Under the pieces are notes generated by a model. The model ran no database searches and was not told the DNA's origin. It saw only the letters and a program-made list of their open reading frames with translations. A stretch of DNA of 64,000 nucleotides. Origin: Caulobacteraceae bacterium (GTDB lineage: Bacteria; Pseudomonadota; Alphaproteobacteria; Caulobacterales; Caulobacteraceae). The position numbers and the translations under genes were made by a program. Positions 7,794 to 15,374 of this stretch are shown piece by piece; within the stretch, counting starts at the first letter, position 1, and every line of letters starts with the position of its first letter. The stretch spans positions 80,330 to 144,329 of the forward strand of contig CANJLK010000003.1 in the NCBI GenBank assembly GCA_947475465.1. Reading direction: 5' to 3'.

Positions 7794-8885
7794 TCAATTC
7801 ACCGTGGCCGGGACGTGGACCCTGGCGCGATGACCCGGGCCGGCCTGCTCGGTCGTCAGTTCGGCATGGAGCTGGCGGCAGAGCAGATCGACGATGGTCA
7901 GGCCGAAGCCCTTGGCCGCTCCGTTCAGGCCCAAGCCCGCATCGGTCACGCTGAGCAGGCAGGCCTCCCCATCTGGCGCCACGCGCACGGTAATGCGACC
8001 GCCACGGCCGGCCGGATAGGCGTGCCTCAAGGCGTTGCTGATCAGCTCGTTGGCCACCAGGGCGAAGGGCGCCGCGGACGCGGCGGCGATCGCGGCGGGC
8101 TGAAGATCCAGGTCGAGCAGCACATCGTCGCGCCCGGCCGTCAGCGCCAGGTCTCCCGCCAGATCGCGAACGAAGTCGGCGACATCGAAACGCTGGGAAT
8201 CGTCGCCCTGGAACAGACGGCGGTGGACCGTCGCCACCGCGGTCACCCGCTCCAGCATCGACTTCAGCGCCTGGCGGGCCTTGTCGTCGGTGATCCGACG
8301 GCTTTGCAGCAGCATCAGGGAAGAGATGAGCTGCAGGTTATTCTTCACCCGGTGGTCGATCTCGTGCAGCAGGGCCGTCTTCTGAGCCAGGGCCGCCTCC
8401 AGCTCGGCGGTGCGGGCCGCGACGTCGCTACGCAGACCCTCGCTCGACTGGATCAGCGCGATCTCGCTCTGCTTCTCCGCGGTGACGTCGCGCTGTGAGC
8501 CGAAGAAATAGATCACCCGCCCGCTGTCGTCCTGCACCGGGCTCACCGAAAGGCAGTTCCAGAAGGTTGTGCCGTCCTTGCGGTAGTTGAGCAGTTCCAC
8601 AGTCAGTTCATCGCCGGCCGCCAGCGAGCGGCGCAGGCGTTCGACGGCGCGCGCATCGGTTTCCGGCCCCTGCAGGAAGCGACAGTTGCGGCCCACTACC
8701 TCTTCCTCGGCATAGCCGGTGAGGGCCAGGAAGGCGTCGTTGGCGAAAACGATCGGATCGTCGTCCTGAAATGGGCTGGTGATGACCATCGGCATCCGCG
8801 CGCCACGGATGGCGGCGGCGAATGGGTCGCCAGCCAACCGATCGCCGCCGCTTGGTTGGCCTTGGATATTCTGGTGACTACTCAT
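7794..8885 (-). CDS. lovK: LOV-domain blue-light sensor histidine kinase, LovK-like
   Basis: 363 residues from ATG 8885 (an upstream TTG reading is rejected because it would run over the promoter). Residues ~20-135 form a LOV/PAS domain: GRNCRFLQG holds the flavin-adduct cysteine (Cys68), with the flavin-contact stretches NDAFLALTGY, LLNYRKDGTTFWN and FFGSQRDVT. A short coiled linker leads to an HWE/HisKA_2 kinase with EIDHRVKNNLQLISS (His178) and the ATPase region NELISNALRHAYP. No membrane segment is present. Length and layout match Caulobacter LovK. Expression is probably stress-controlled through the EcfG-type promoter at 8926-8950. Confidence 0.88.
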   Translation of the reverse strand: MSSHQNIQGQPSGGDRLAGDPFAAAIRGARMPMVITSPFQDDDPIVFANDAFLALTGYAEEEVVGRNCRFLQGPETDARAVERLRRSLAAGDELTVELLNYRKDGTTFWNCLSVSPVQDDSGRVIYFFGSQRDVTAEKQSEIALIQSSEGLRSDVAARTAELEAALAQKTALLHEIDHRVKNNLQLISSLMLLQSRRITDDKARQALKSMLERVTAVATVHRRLFQGDDSQRFDVADFVRDLAGDLALTAGRDDVLLDLDLQPAAIAAASAAPFALVANELISNALRHAYPAGRGGRITVRVAPDGEACLLSVTDAGLGLNGAAKGFGLTIVDLLCRQLHAELTTEQAGPGHRARVHVPATVN

Positions 8886-8925
8886 ACGCCTGATGCCGGC
8901 CCCGACCACCCCGGAGCGCCCATTG

Positions 8926-8950
8926 AACGACAGGGGCCGGGTCCGGTTCC
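8926..8950 (-). promoter_or_regulatory. EcfG (general stress sigma) type promoter for lovK
   Basis: On the minus strand the sequence reads GGAAC, 16 bases, CGTT, exactly the alphaproteobacterial EcfG/RpoE2/SigT consensus (GGAAC-N16/17-CGTT). The -10 lies 41 bases upstream of the lovK ATG, giving a leader of about 35 nt. The match is read directly from sequence; use in vivo is inferred. Confidence 0.7.
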
Positions 8951-8968
8951 GCCCGGAAGGCCTGCCGG

Positions 8969-8986
8969 TTGTCACCAACCTGTCAC
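8969..8986 (+). promoter_or_regulatory. Pho box upstream of phoR
   Basis: TTGTCAC-CAAC-CTGTCAC: two 7-bp direct repeats spaced by 4 bp, the geometry and sequence of the PhoB binding site (CTGTCAT-N4-CTGTCAY). It ends 18 bp before the GTG 9005 chosen for phoR, pointing to PhoB autoregulation and possibly to a leaderless or near-leaderless phoR message. Confidence 0.75.
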
Positions 8987-9004
8987 CGGACTGGGGATGC
9001 TAGG

Positions 9005-10270
9005 GTGTTCGTGACGGAGATTCGCCGCTTGTCCCTGACCCCGCCGCCCCCACCGACCGAAGAGCGAGGCGCGCTCGGATGGCTTCTCCATCTGCTGGGT
9101 GGCCCCAAGCCGGCGTTGACGGAGCAAGTGGGCGTCGCCGACCGTCTCCAGCCGCCTTTCGCGGCCTTGGCCGAGGCCCTGCCCAACCCCATCCTGGTGG
9201 TCTCTGCGACCGATCCGGAGGAACTGGCCAACCGGCGCTACGTCTACGCCAACCGCGCGGCGCGCGACCTTTTGCGCCTCAGCCAGGACGGCGGCCTGCT
9301 GGTGCAGGCTATTCGCGATCCTGAGGTTCTCGAGGCCGCCGACCAGGCCCTGTTCGGCGCAATAGAGGCCGAGTGCCTCTACGAAATTCCCGGCGCCCAG
9401 CCCCGCACCCTGCGGGTCCAGGCGCGACCTTTGCCGCCGACCGCTGACGGCGCGTACCAAGCCCTGGTCGTGCTCTACGATGAGACCGAACTTCGCCAGG
9501 CCGAGCGGACCCGCGCCGACTTCCTGGCCAACGCCAGCCATGAACTTCGCACGCCGCTGGCGTCCCTGCTGGGATTCATCGAAACCCTGCGCGGCCACGC
9601 GCGGCAGGACGAGACGGCGCGAGAGCGCTTCCTGGGCATCATGCAGGCGCAGGCCGAGCGGATGAGCCGGCTGATCGACGATCTGATGTCGCTGTCCCGG
9701 ATCGAGTTGAACGAGCATGTGGCGCCGGCCGCCGCCGTCGATCTTGCGCTGGCGGTGCGTGACGCCGCCGACGCCGCCGCCCCGCTTGCCCAGGCTCGTT
9801 CGGTGGTGCTGGCGCCTGACCTGCCCCCCGCAGGCTCCGCCCTCGTGGTCGGCGACCGCGACCAGCTGGTGCAGGTGGCCCAGAACCTGATCGACAATGC
9901 GATCAAATATTCGGCGACGGGCGGACAGGTGCAGGTAAGCGTTCGTGTCGGTCTGACCGCGGCCCAGGCCGCCGCCGGGGAACGAACGGTGGCCGCGCGC
10001 CTGTCCCTGCTCAGCCCCGACCGCACCGAACCCGCCTACGCCGTGCTGAGCGTGGCCGACACCGGCGCGGGCATGGCGCGCGAACACCTGCCCAGGCTGA
10101 CGGAGCGGTTCTACCGCGTCGAGGGCCAGAAGAGCGGCGAGCGCCTGGGCACCGGCCTGGGCCTGGCGATCGTCAAGCACATCGTCAACCGTCATCGGGG
10201 CGGCCTCATGGTGGAAAGCGCCGAGGGCCAGGGGACCACTTTCACGGCCTATTTTCCCTTGAAGACATGA
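9005..10270 (+). CDS. phoR: Phosphate-regulon sensor histidine kinase PhoR
   Basis: About 421 residues: a proline-rich N-terminus, a PAS-like domain (PNPILVV to LYDETELRQAER), a HisKA domain with ASHELRTPLASLLGFIE (His179 counted from GTG 9005), and an HATPase with VAQNLIDNAIKYS, DTGAGM and GERLGTGLGLAIVKHI. The PhoR identity rests on the FLANASHELRTPLASLLGFIETLRG region and on phoU and phoB downstream. No transmembrane helix is visible, unlike enterobacterial PhoR, so the protein may be cytoplasmic or lipid-associated through GWLLHLLGG. Starts at GTG 9005 or GTG 9011 are equally possible; neither has a strong Shine-Dalgarno. A 235-bp gap with repeat hairpins and a second Pho box separates it from phoU. 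Confidence 0.85.
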   Translation: MFVTEIRRLSLTPPPPPTEERGALGWLLHLLGGPKPALTEQVGVADRLQPPFAALAEALPNPILVVSATDPEELANRRYVYANRAARDLLRLSQDGGLLVQAIRDPEVLEAADQALFGAIEAECLYEIPGAQPRTLRVQARPLPPTADGAYQALVVLYDETELRQAERTRADFLANASHELRTPLASLLGFIETLRGHARQDETARERFLGIMQAQAERMSRLIDDLMSLSRIELNEHVAPAAAVDLALAVRDAADAAAPLAQARSVVLAPDLPPAGSALVVGDRDQLVQVAQNLIDNAIKYSATGGQVQVSVRVGLTAAQAAAGERTVAARLSLLSPDRTEPAYAVLSVADTGAGMAREHLPRLTERFYRVEGQKSGERLGTGLGLAIVKHIVNRHRGGLMVESAEGQGTTFTAYFPLKT

Positions 10271-10281
10271 CGGGCCTAGAA

Positions 10282-10391
10282 CGCGTCAGGCGAAAGCGGA
10301 TACCGGTTTTGACGCCCGACGCGCTCCAAATGTTGCAGATAGACCCTTCTCCACCGGTTCCGGCGATTCCACCTGAACCGGGAAGGGTCTA
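10282..10391. repeat. Two adjacent palindromic intergenic repeat hairpins
   Basis: The first hairpin pairs CGCGTCAGGCG (10282-10292) with CGCCCGACGCG (10313-10323), one mismatch, loop of 20 nt. The second pairs TAGACCCTTC (10340-10349) with GAAGGGTCTA (10382-10391) and, inside it, CCGGTTC (10354-10360) with GAACCGG (10375-10381). Sequences of this look recur between genes in alphaproteobacteria. They fill most of the phoR-phoU gap and could attenuate or stabilise the transcript. Confidence 0.65.
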
Positions 10392-10394
10392 GCC

Positions 10395-10412
10395 TTGTCG
10401 TGAAACTGTAAC
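10395..10412 (+). promoter_or_regulatory. Second Pho-box-like site, upstream of phoU-phoB
   Basis: TTGTCGT-GAAA-CTGTAAC: again two 7-bp half sites spaced by 4 bp, with few deviations from CTGTCAT-N4-CTGTCAT. GCATAGGAC about 20 bp downstream may serve as a -10 region. It would give phoU-phoB a PhoB-dependent promoter separate from phoR. Confidence 0.55.
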
Positions 10413-10505
10413 GGGATCGTCGCATAGGACCCACATCCGGCGCGCAACCCTTGCAGGGCCGGACCTGATGCGCGGGCGCCTATGGGCGGCTGGGAGAGAC
10501 CACCG

Positions 10506-11198
10506 ATGAACGAGCACATCGTCAGATCCTATGACGAGGAACTCAACACCTTGTCGGCCGAGTGCGCGCGGATGGGCGGCCTGACCGAGAGCCAGGTGGC
10601 CGACGCCATCACCGCCGTGGTCAAGCGCAACCAGGACCTCGCCGCCGCCGTGGTCGGCCGCGACGACAAGCTGGACCTCGCCGAGCGCGAGATCGAGAAG
10701 AAGGCCATCCGCCTGATCGCGCTGCGCCAGCCCATGGCCGACGACCTGCGCCGAACGGTGGCCGCCATGAAGGTCGCCAACAATCTCGAACGGGTCGGCG
10801 ACCTGGCCAAGAACATCGCCAAGCGCACCCTGGTGATTATCGAGAGCGATCCCCTGACGCCGCTGACCCGCTCCATCGAGCGCATGGGCAAGCTGGTGCT
10901 GACCCGCCTGACCTCGGTGCTGGACGCCTATTCCCGCTCGGACCTGGAGCGCGCGCTGGCCGTCTGGTCGCAGGACGACGAGGTCGACGAGCATTACAAC
11001 AGCCTGTTCCGCGAACTGGTCACCTACATGATGGGCGACCCGCGCACGATCACCGCCTGCGCCCACATGCTGTTCGTCGCCAAGAACCTCGAGCGGATCG
11101 GCGACCACGCCACCAACATCGCCGAGATCGTCCACTATCAGGTCACTGGCGCGGAGATGATCGACGCCCGGCCCAAGACCGATGGGCTGACAGGCTGA
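10506..11198 (+). CDS. phoU: Phosphate signalling protein PhoU
   Basis: 230-residue all-helical protein made of two PhoU repeats. Each repeat has the metal-binding type E/D-x3-D motifs (VANNLERVGDLAKNIAKR near residue 95 and VAKNLERIGDHATNIAEI near residue 197). PhoU restrains PhoR-PhoB signalling when phosphate is plentiful, normally through the Pst transporter. Start ATG 10506 follows GGGAGAGA. It precedes phoB by 22 bp. No pst transporter gene lies between phoR and phoU, where alphaproteobacteria often carry pstCAB. Confidence 0.95.
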   Translation: MNEHIVRSYDEELNTLSAECARMGGLTESQVADAITAVVKRNQDLAAAVVGRDDKLDLAEREIEKKAIRLIALRQPMADDLRRTVAAMKVANNLERVGDLAKNIAKRTLVIIESDPLTPLTRSIERMGKLVLTRLTSVLDAYSRSDLERALAVWSQDDEVDEHYNSLFRELVTYMMGDPRTITACAHMLFVAKNLERIGDHATNIAEIVHYQVTGAEMIDARPKTDGLTG

Positions 11199-11220
11199 AC
11201 GTCCAGGGAAAGATCGCAAC

Positions 11221-11910
11221 GTGATCCCGCACATCCTGGTGGTCGAGGACGAGGATTCGCTCGCCACACTCCTGCAATACAACCTGCAGAAGGAGGGCTA
11301 TGAGGTGGCGCTGGCCGGCGACGGCGAGGAAGCGCTGCTCAAGGTCGAGGAACGGGCGCCCGATCTGGTGGTGCTGGACTGGATGCTGCCCAAGGTCTCC
11401 GGCATCGAGGTTTGCCGAAGGCTCCGCCAGCGCAACGAGACTCGCAACCTGCCGATCATCATGCTCACCGCCCGCGGCGAGGAGAGCGACCGCATCCGCG
11501 GCCTGGACACCGGCGCCGACGACTATGTGGTCAAGCCGTTCTCGATGACCGAACTGGCGGCTCGCGTCCGCGCCGTCCTGCGTCGTATCCGCCCGGGCCT
11601 GGCCGAGGACCGCGTGCGGCGCGGTGACATCGTCGTCGACCGGGTGGAGCACCGGGTGAAGCGCGGCGGCCAGGAGGTGCACCTGGGCCCTACGGAATTC
11701 CGCCTGCTGGACTACCTGATCCAGCACCCGGGCCGGGTGTTCTCCCGCGAGCAGCTGCTGGACGCCGTCTGGGGCTCCGACGTCTATGTCGAGGCCCGCA
11801 CCGTCGATGTCCACATCGGCCGGCTGCGCAAGGCGCTTGGGGTCACCGACGCCACCGACCCGATCCGCACCGTGCGTTCAGCCGGCTATTCGTTGGACCT
11901 GGAAGGCTGA
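11221..11910 (+). CDS. phoB: Phosphate-regulon response regulator PhoB
   Basis: 229-residue OmpR-family regulator. The receiver has LVVEDED, Asp53 in LVVLDWMLPK, the switch Thr in IIMLTARGEE, and DDYVVKPFS. The winged-helix effector ends in RTVDVHIGRLRKALG and RTVRSAGYSLD, characteristic of PhoB, and includes HLGPTEFRLLDYLIQHPGRVFSREQLLDAVWG. Start is GTG 11221. It binds Pho boxes such as those at 8969 and 10395. It is probably cotranscribed with phoU. Confidence 0.95.
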   Translation: MIPHILVVEDEDSLATLLQYNLQKEGYEVALAGDGEEALLKVEERAPDLVVLDWMLPKVSGIEVCRRLRQRNETRNLPIIMLTARGEESDRIRGLDTGADDYVVKPFSMTELAARVRAVLRRIRPGLAEDRVRRGDIVVDRVEHRVKRGGQEVHLGPTEFRLLDYLIQHPGRVFSREQLLDAVWGSDVYVEARTVDVHIGRLRKALGVTDATDPIRTVRSAGYSLDLEG

Positions 11911-11953
11911 GTCCGGCTTGACCGGACCTTAAGGGCGCGCGAAAGCGCCGCCC

Positions 11954-13225
11954 ATGAACATCCTCCTCGTGGGCTCCGGCGGGCGCGAACATGCGCTGGC
12001 CTGGAAGATCAAGCAGTCGCCGCTGCTGGCGCGCCTGGTTTGCGCGCCGGGCAATCCGGGCATGGCGGCGATCGCAGAGATCCGCGACGTCAAAGCGACC
12101 GACGTCCCGGCCCTCTTGGCGCTGGCGCGCGAGATCGCAGCCGACCTGGTGGTGATCGGGCCGGAGGTAACGGTGGAGGCGGGCCTCGCCGATGCCCTGG
12201 CCGAGGCGGGCATCCCCTGTTTCGGACCCATCGCCCAGGCCGGCCAGCTGGAGAGCTCCAAGGCCTTCACCAAGGGCTTCTGCGACCGCCACGGCCTGCC
12301 CACGTCCCAGTACCGCGTCTGCGAGGACGCCGCCCAGGCCAAGGCGGCCCTGGCTCATTTCGAGCCGCCCTATGTCGTCAAGGCCGATGGCCTGGCGGCG
12401 GGGAAGGGGGTGGTCATCGCGATGGATGCGGCCACTGCCGAGGCGGCCATCGATGACGTCTTCGCCGGCGCGTTCGGGACCGCCGGCGCGCGGGTGGTGA
12501 TCGAGGAATATCTGGAGGGCGAGATCGGCTCGCTGTTCGCGCTTTGCGACGGCAAGACTTCGATGTTGTTCGGCTGGGCCCAGGACCACAAGCGCGCCTT
12601 CGACGGCGACGAGGGGCCCAATACCGGCGGCATGGGGACCTATTCGCCGGCGCCGGTCTTCACCCTCGACCTTGTCGACCAGATCGACCATCGGCTGGTG
12701 CGGCCGGCCTTCAAGGGCATAGCCGCCGAGGGCGCGCCCTATCGAGGCGTGCTGTTCGTCGAGATGATGGCCACTCGCCATGGGCCGAAATTGATCGAGT
12801 TCAACTGCCGGTTCGGCGACCCGGAATGCCAGGTCCTGATGCTGCGGCTTGAAAGCGACCTGGTCCCCTACCTGCTGGCTTGCGCCACAGGCCGGTTGCA
12901 CGAGATGCCGGCGCCCAAATGGCGCAACCAGGACGCGGTCTGCGTGGTCCTGGCCACCGAGGGCTATCCGGGTCCGGCGAAGGCGGGCAGCGTAATCCGG
13001 GGCGCGGATGGCGACTTCGGACCTGACGTCACGGTCTTCGTGGCCGGGGCCTCCAGCGGGCCGGATGGCGAGCTCCAGGCCGGAGCCGGGCGCGCGCTCA
13101 ACGTTTGCGCGCTCGGCGAGGATCTGGGCCAGGCGCGGGAGCGGGCCTATGGCGCGGTGGCGCTCATCGACTGGCCGCAGGGCTTCCACCGCACCGATAT
13201 CGGCTGGCGGGCCCTTTCGCGCTGA
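11954..13225 (+). CDS. purD: Phosphoribosylamine-glycine ligase
   Basis: ATP-grasp enzyme joining glycine to 5-phosphoribosylamine, the second step of purine synthesis. The 423-residue length is standard. It opens with MNILLVGSGGREHALAWKI and carries VIGPEV, FVEMMATRHGPKLIEFNCRFGDPECQ and EGPNTGGMGTYSP. It stands alone, 43 bp after phoB, with a small GC-rich hairpin-like stretch (gggcgcgcgaaagcgccgccc) between. Nothing unusual is visible. Confidence 0.96.
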   Translation: MNILLVGSGGREHALAWKIKQSPLLARLVCAPGNPGMAAIAEIRDVKATDVPALLALAREIAADLVVIGPEVTVEAGLADALAEAGIPCFGPIAQAGQLESSKAFTKGFCDRHGLPTSQYRVCEDAAQAKAALAHFEPPYVVKADGLAAGKGVVIAMDAATAEAAIDDVFAGAFGTAGARVVIEEYLEGEIGSLFALCDGKTSMLFGWAQDHKRAFDGDEGPNTGGMGTYSPAPVFTLDLVDQIDHRLVRPAFKGIAAEGAPYRGVLFVEMMATRHGPKLIEFNCRFGDPECQVLMLRLESDLVPYLLACATGRLHEMPAPKWRNQDAVCVVLATEGYPGPAKAGSVIRGADGDFGPDVTVFVAGASSGPDGELQAGAGRALNVCALGEDLGQARERAYGAVALIDWPQGFHRTDIGWRALSR

Positions 13226-13290
13226 GCGGCTTGCTCCGCGGTCGCCCGCGCCGGTAAACTCCGCCCAAGCAATTGAAGAGGAAACCCCCC

Positions 13291-14370
13291 GTGGCCGAAG
13301 CCATCGCCGCCGAGCAGGAGCGCGAACAGCTCAACACCGGCACCAAGGCCGTGGCGGAAACCCACCGCTTCGACGAGGCGGCGCTGGCCCGCTGGATGGA
13401 GGCCAATGTCGAGGGCTACGCCGGCCCGCTGGAGGTGCGCCAGTTCAAAGGCGGCCAGTCCAACCCGACCTACCAGCTCATCACGCCGAACCGGAAGTAC
13501 GTCCTGCGCCGTAAGCCGCCGGGCAAGCTCCTGCCGTCCGCCCATGCGGTGGACCGCGAATACAAGGTGATCACCGCCCTGGGCTCCACCGGCTTTCCGG
13601 TCGCCCGGACCTTTGGGCTGTGCCTCGACGACGCGGTGATCGGCACCTGGTTCTACGTCATGGACATGGTCGAGGGGCGCATCCTGTGGGACCAGACCCT
13701 GCCGCAATATGAGCCGGCCGAACGCCGCGCCATCTTCATGGCCCAGACCCGCACCCTCGCCGACCTGCACAACACCGACTACGAGGCCGTGGGCCTGGGC
13801 GACTACGGCAAGCCAGGCAACTATATGGGCCGTCAGGTGGACCGCTGGACCCGCCAGTACAAGGCCTCCGAAACCGTCGAAATCCCGGAAATGAACCGGC
13901 TGATGGAATGGCTGCCGACCACCGTACCGCCCCAGGAGCGGACCTCGGTGGTGCACGGCGACTACCGGCTCGACAATATGATCTTCCACCCCACCGAGCC
14001 CCGGGTGATCGCGGTGCTGGACTGGGAGCTTTCGACGCTGGGCGAGCCCCTGGCTGACTTCACCTACTTCCTGATGAACTGGATCGAGGGCGGCCTGACC
14101 CATGTGCCGGACCTGACGGCTCACGGCGTGCCGACCATCGAGGAGACCGTCGCCCACTATTGCGAACTGACCGGCCGGTCCGGCCTGCCCGACCTCAACT
14201 GGTATTTCGCCTACAACACCTTCCGACTGGCCGGGATCATCCAGGGTATCCTCGGCCGCGTCCGGGACGGCACCGCCTCCAGTCCCCACGCCGCCGCCAT
14301 GGCGCCCAGGGTGCTGAGCCTTGCCAAGACCAGCTGGGAATACGCGCAGAAGGCCGGGGCGAGGGCCTAG
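13291..14370 (+). CDS. Phosphotransferase family protein (APH/ACAD10-like kinase fold)
   Basis: 359 residues from GTG 13291, preceded by GAAGAGGAAA; a TTG at 13273 is less likely. It has the aminoglycoside-phosphotransferase fold: QFKGGQSNPTYQL and YVLRRKPPGKLLPSAHAVDREY at the nucleotide-binding lobe, the Brenner-type catalytic loop VVHGDYRLDNMIFH, and VLDWELSTLGEPLADF with the metal-binding Asp. These marks match the group related to the N-terminal domain of human ACAD10/11, which act with acyl-CoA metabolism, so antibiotic resistance is unlikely. It ends tail to tail with lpxK, sharing CTAG. Confidence 0.85.
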   Translation: MAEAIAAEQEREQLNTGTKAVAETHRFDEAALARWMEANVEGYAGPLEVRQFKGGQSNPTYQLITPNRKYVLRRKPPGKLLPSAHAVDREYKVITALGSTGFPVARTFGLCLDDAVIGTWFYVMDMVEGRILWDQTLPQYEPAERRAIFMAQTRTLADLHNTDYEAVGLGDYGKPGNYMGRQVDRWTRQYKASETVEIPEMNRLMEWLPTTVPPQERTSVVHGDYRLDNMIFHPTEPRVIAVLDWELSTLGEPLADFTYFLMNWIEGGLTHVPDLTAHGVPTIEETVAHYCELTGRSGLPDLNWYFAYNTFRLAGIIQGILGRVRDGTASSPHAAAMAPRVLSLAKTSWEYAQKAGARA

Positions 14371-15374
14371 AGGCCCAGGTCGGCCAGGAGGGCGTCCAGC
14401 GCGGCCTCGTCGTCGAAGACCGCCGCCACGGGCCAGGCTGTGACCCGCGCGCGCCAGGCAGGCGGCAGGCGGATCCAGTCCTTCTCCGTGGTCACCAGGC
14501 CGGCGTTGAACAGCGAAGCCCGGTCGGCCAGCCGCTGAAGCACCGCCTCGTCATAGGCCAGGTGATCGGCGAAGGGGGCGAAGTCGACGAGATCGCAGCC
14601 GGCGGCCTGCAGGGCGCGCTCGACTTTCCACGGCTTGCCAATGCCGGCGAAGCCAAACTGAGGGCCAGGCGGCGCCGGGGCCGCCGGGCGCAGGTGGGCG
14701 ACGAGCGCCGGCCGGGCGTCCAGCGCCCTGATCAGCTCCGCATCCGCCGCGGCCAGGTCGTCGGGAAGCAGGACCACCGAGGCCTGGGCTCGCGCCAGGC
14801 CTTTCGCCAGCGCTTCGCGCATGGGCCCGGCGGGAAACACCCGGCCGTCGCCGAATGGCCATTCATCGCCCCGGGTCTCGCCGTCCACCACCACCAGGCT
14901 GAGCGCCTTGCGGAGCGACGGATTCTGGTGCCCGTCATCCATGACGATGACCTGGGCCCCGGCGGCCGCGGCGGCCCTGGCGCCGGACGTCCGGTCGCGG
15001 GCCACCCACACCGGGAAATCGCGGGCCAGCATCAGCGGCTCGTCGCCCACCTCGGCGGCGGAATGGCGGTCGGGGTCAACCCGCACGGGCCCGGACAGGG
15101 ACCCCCCATAGCCGCGCGACAGCAGATGGACGGCTTGCCCTCGCGCCGCCAGGCGCGTGGCCACGGCGCGGACCACGGGCGTCTTGCCCGTGCCGCCGAC
15201 CGTCAGGTTACCCACGCAGATGACCGGAACTCCGCAATCGAAGGGCTCGCCGCGGGCGATGCGCCTGGTGGTGACGGCGCTCCAAATCCAGGACAGCGGC
15301 ATGAGCAGGGCCCGGGTCACCGGCATCACGCGACGGTCGCGGACGTACCACCAGCGCGGGGTGGCCAGCTTCAT
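14367..15374 (-). CDS. lpxK: Tetraacyldisaccharide 4'-kinase
   Basis: LpxK phosphorylates the 4' position of the lipid A precursor at the inner membrane. The 335-residue protein shows the Walker-type loop VGNLTVGGTGKTPVVRA near residue 54, an N-terminal membrane-associated helix (ARGEPFDC preceded by hydrophobic residues) and VIVMDDGHQNPSLRK. It overlaps the upstream waaA by ATGA and is the last gene of the lipid A operon that begins with msbA at 20144. Confidence 0.95.
   Translation of the reverse strand: MKLATPRWWYVRDRRVMPVTRALLMPLSWIWSAVTTRRIARGEPFDCGVPVICVGNLTVGGTGKTPVVRAVATRLAARGQAVHLLSRGYGGSLSGPVRVDPDRHSAAEVGDEPLMLARDFPVWVARDRTSGARAAAAAGAQVIVMDDGHQNPSLRKALSLVVVDGETRGDEWPFGDGRVFPAGPMREALAKGLARAQASVVLLPDDLAAADAELIRALDARPALVAHLRPAAPAPPGPQFGFAGIGKPWKVERALQAAGCDLVDFAPFADHLAYDEAVLQRLADRASLFNAGLVTTEKDWIRLPPAWRARVTAWPVAAVFDDEAALDALLADLGL

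Noticed and set aside
8969..9004. PhoR starting at TTG 8969
   Set aside because: The first codons would coincide with the Pho box and the added residues are unlike the rest; GTG 9005 or 9011 fits better.
13291..14370. Aminoglycoside resistance gene
   Set aside because: The fold is APH-like, but motifs match the ACAD10/11-related phosphotransferases, and the context is housekeeping.
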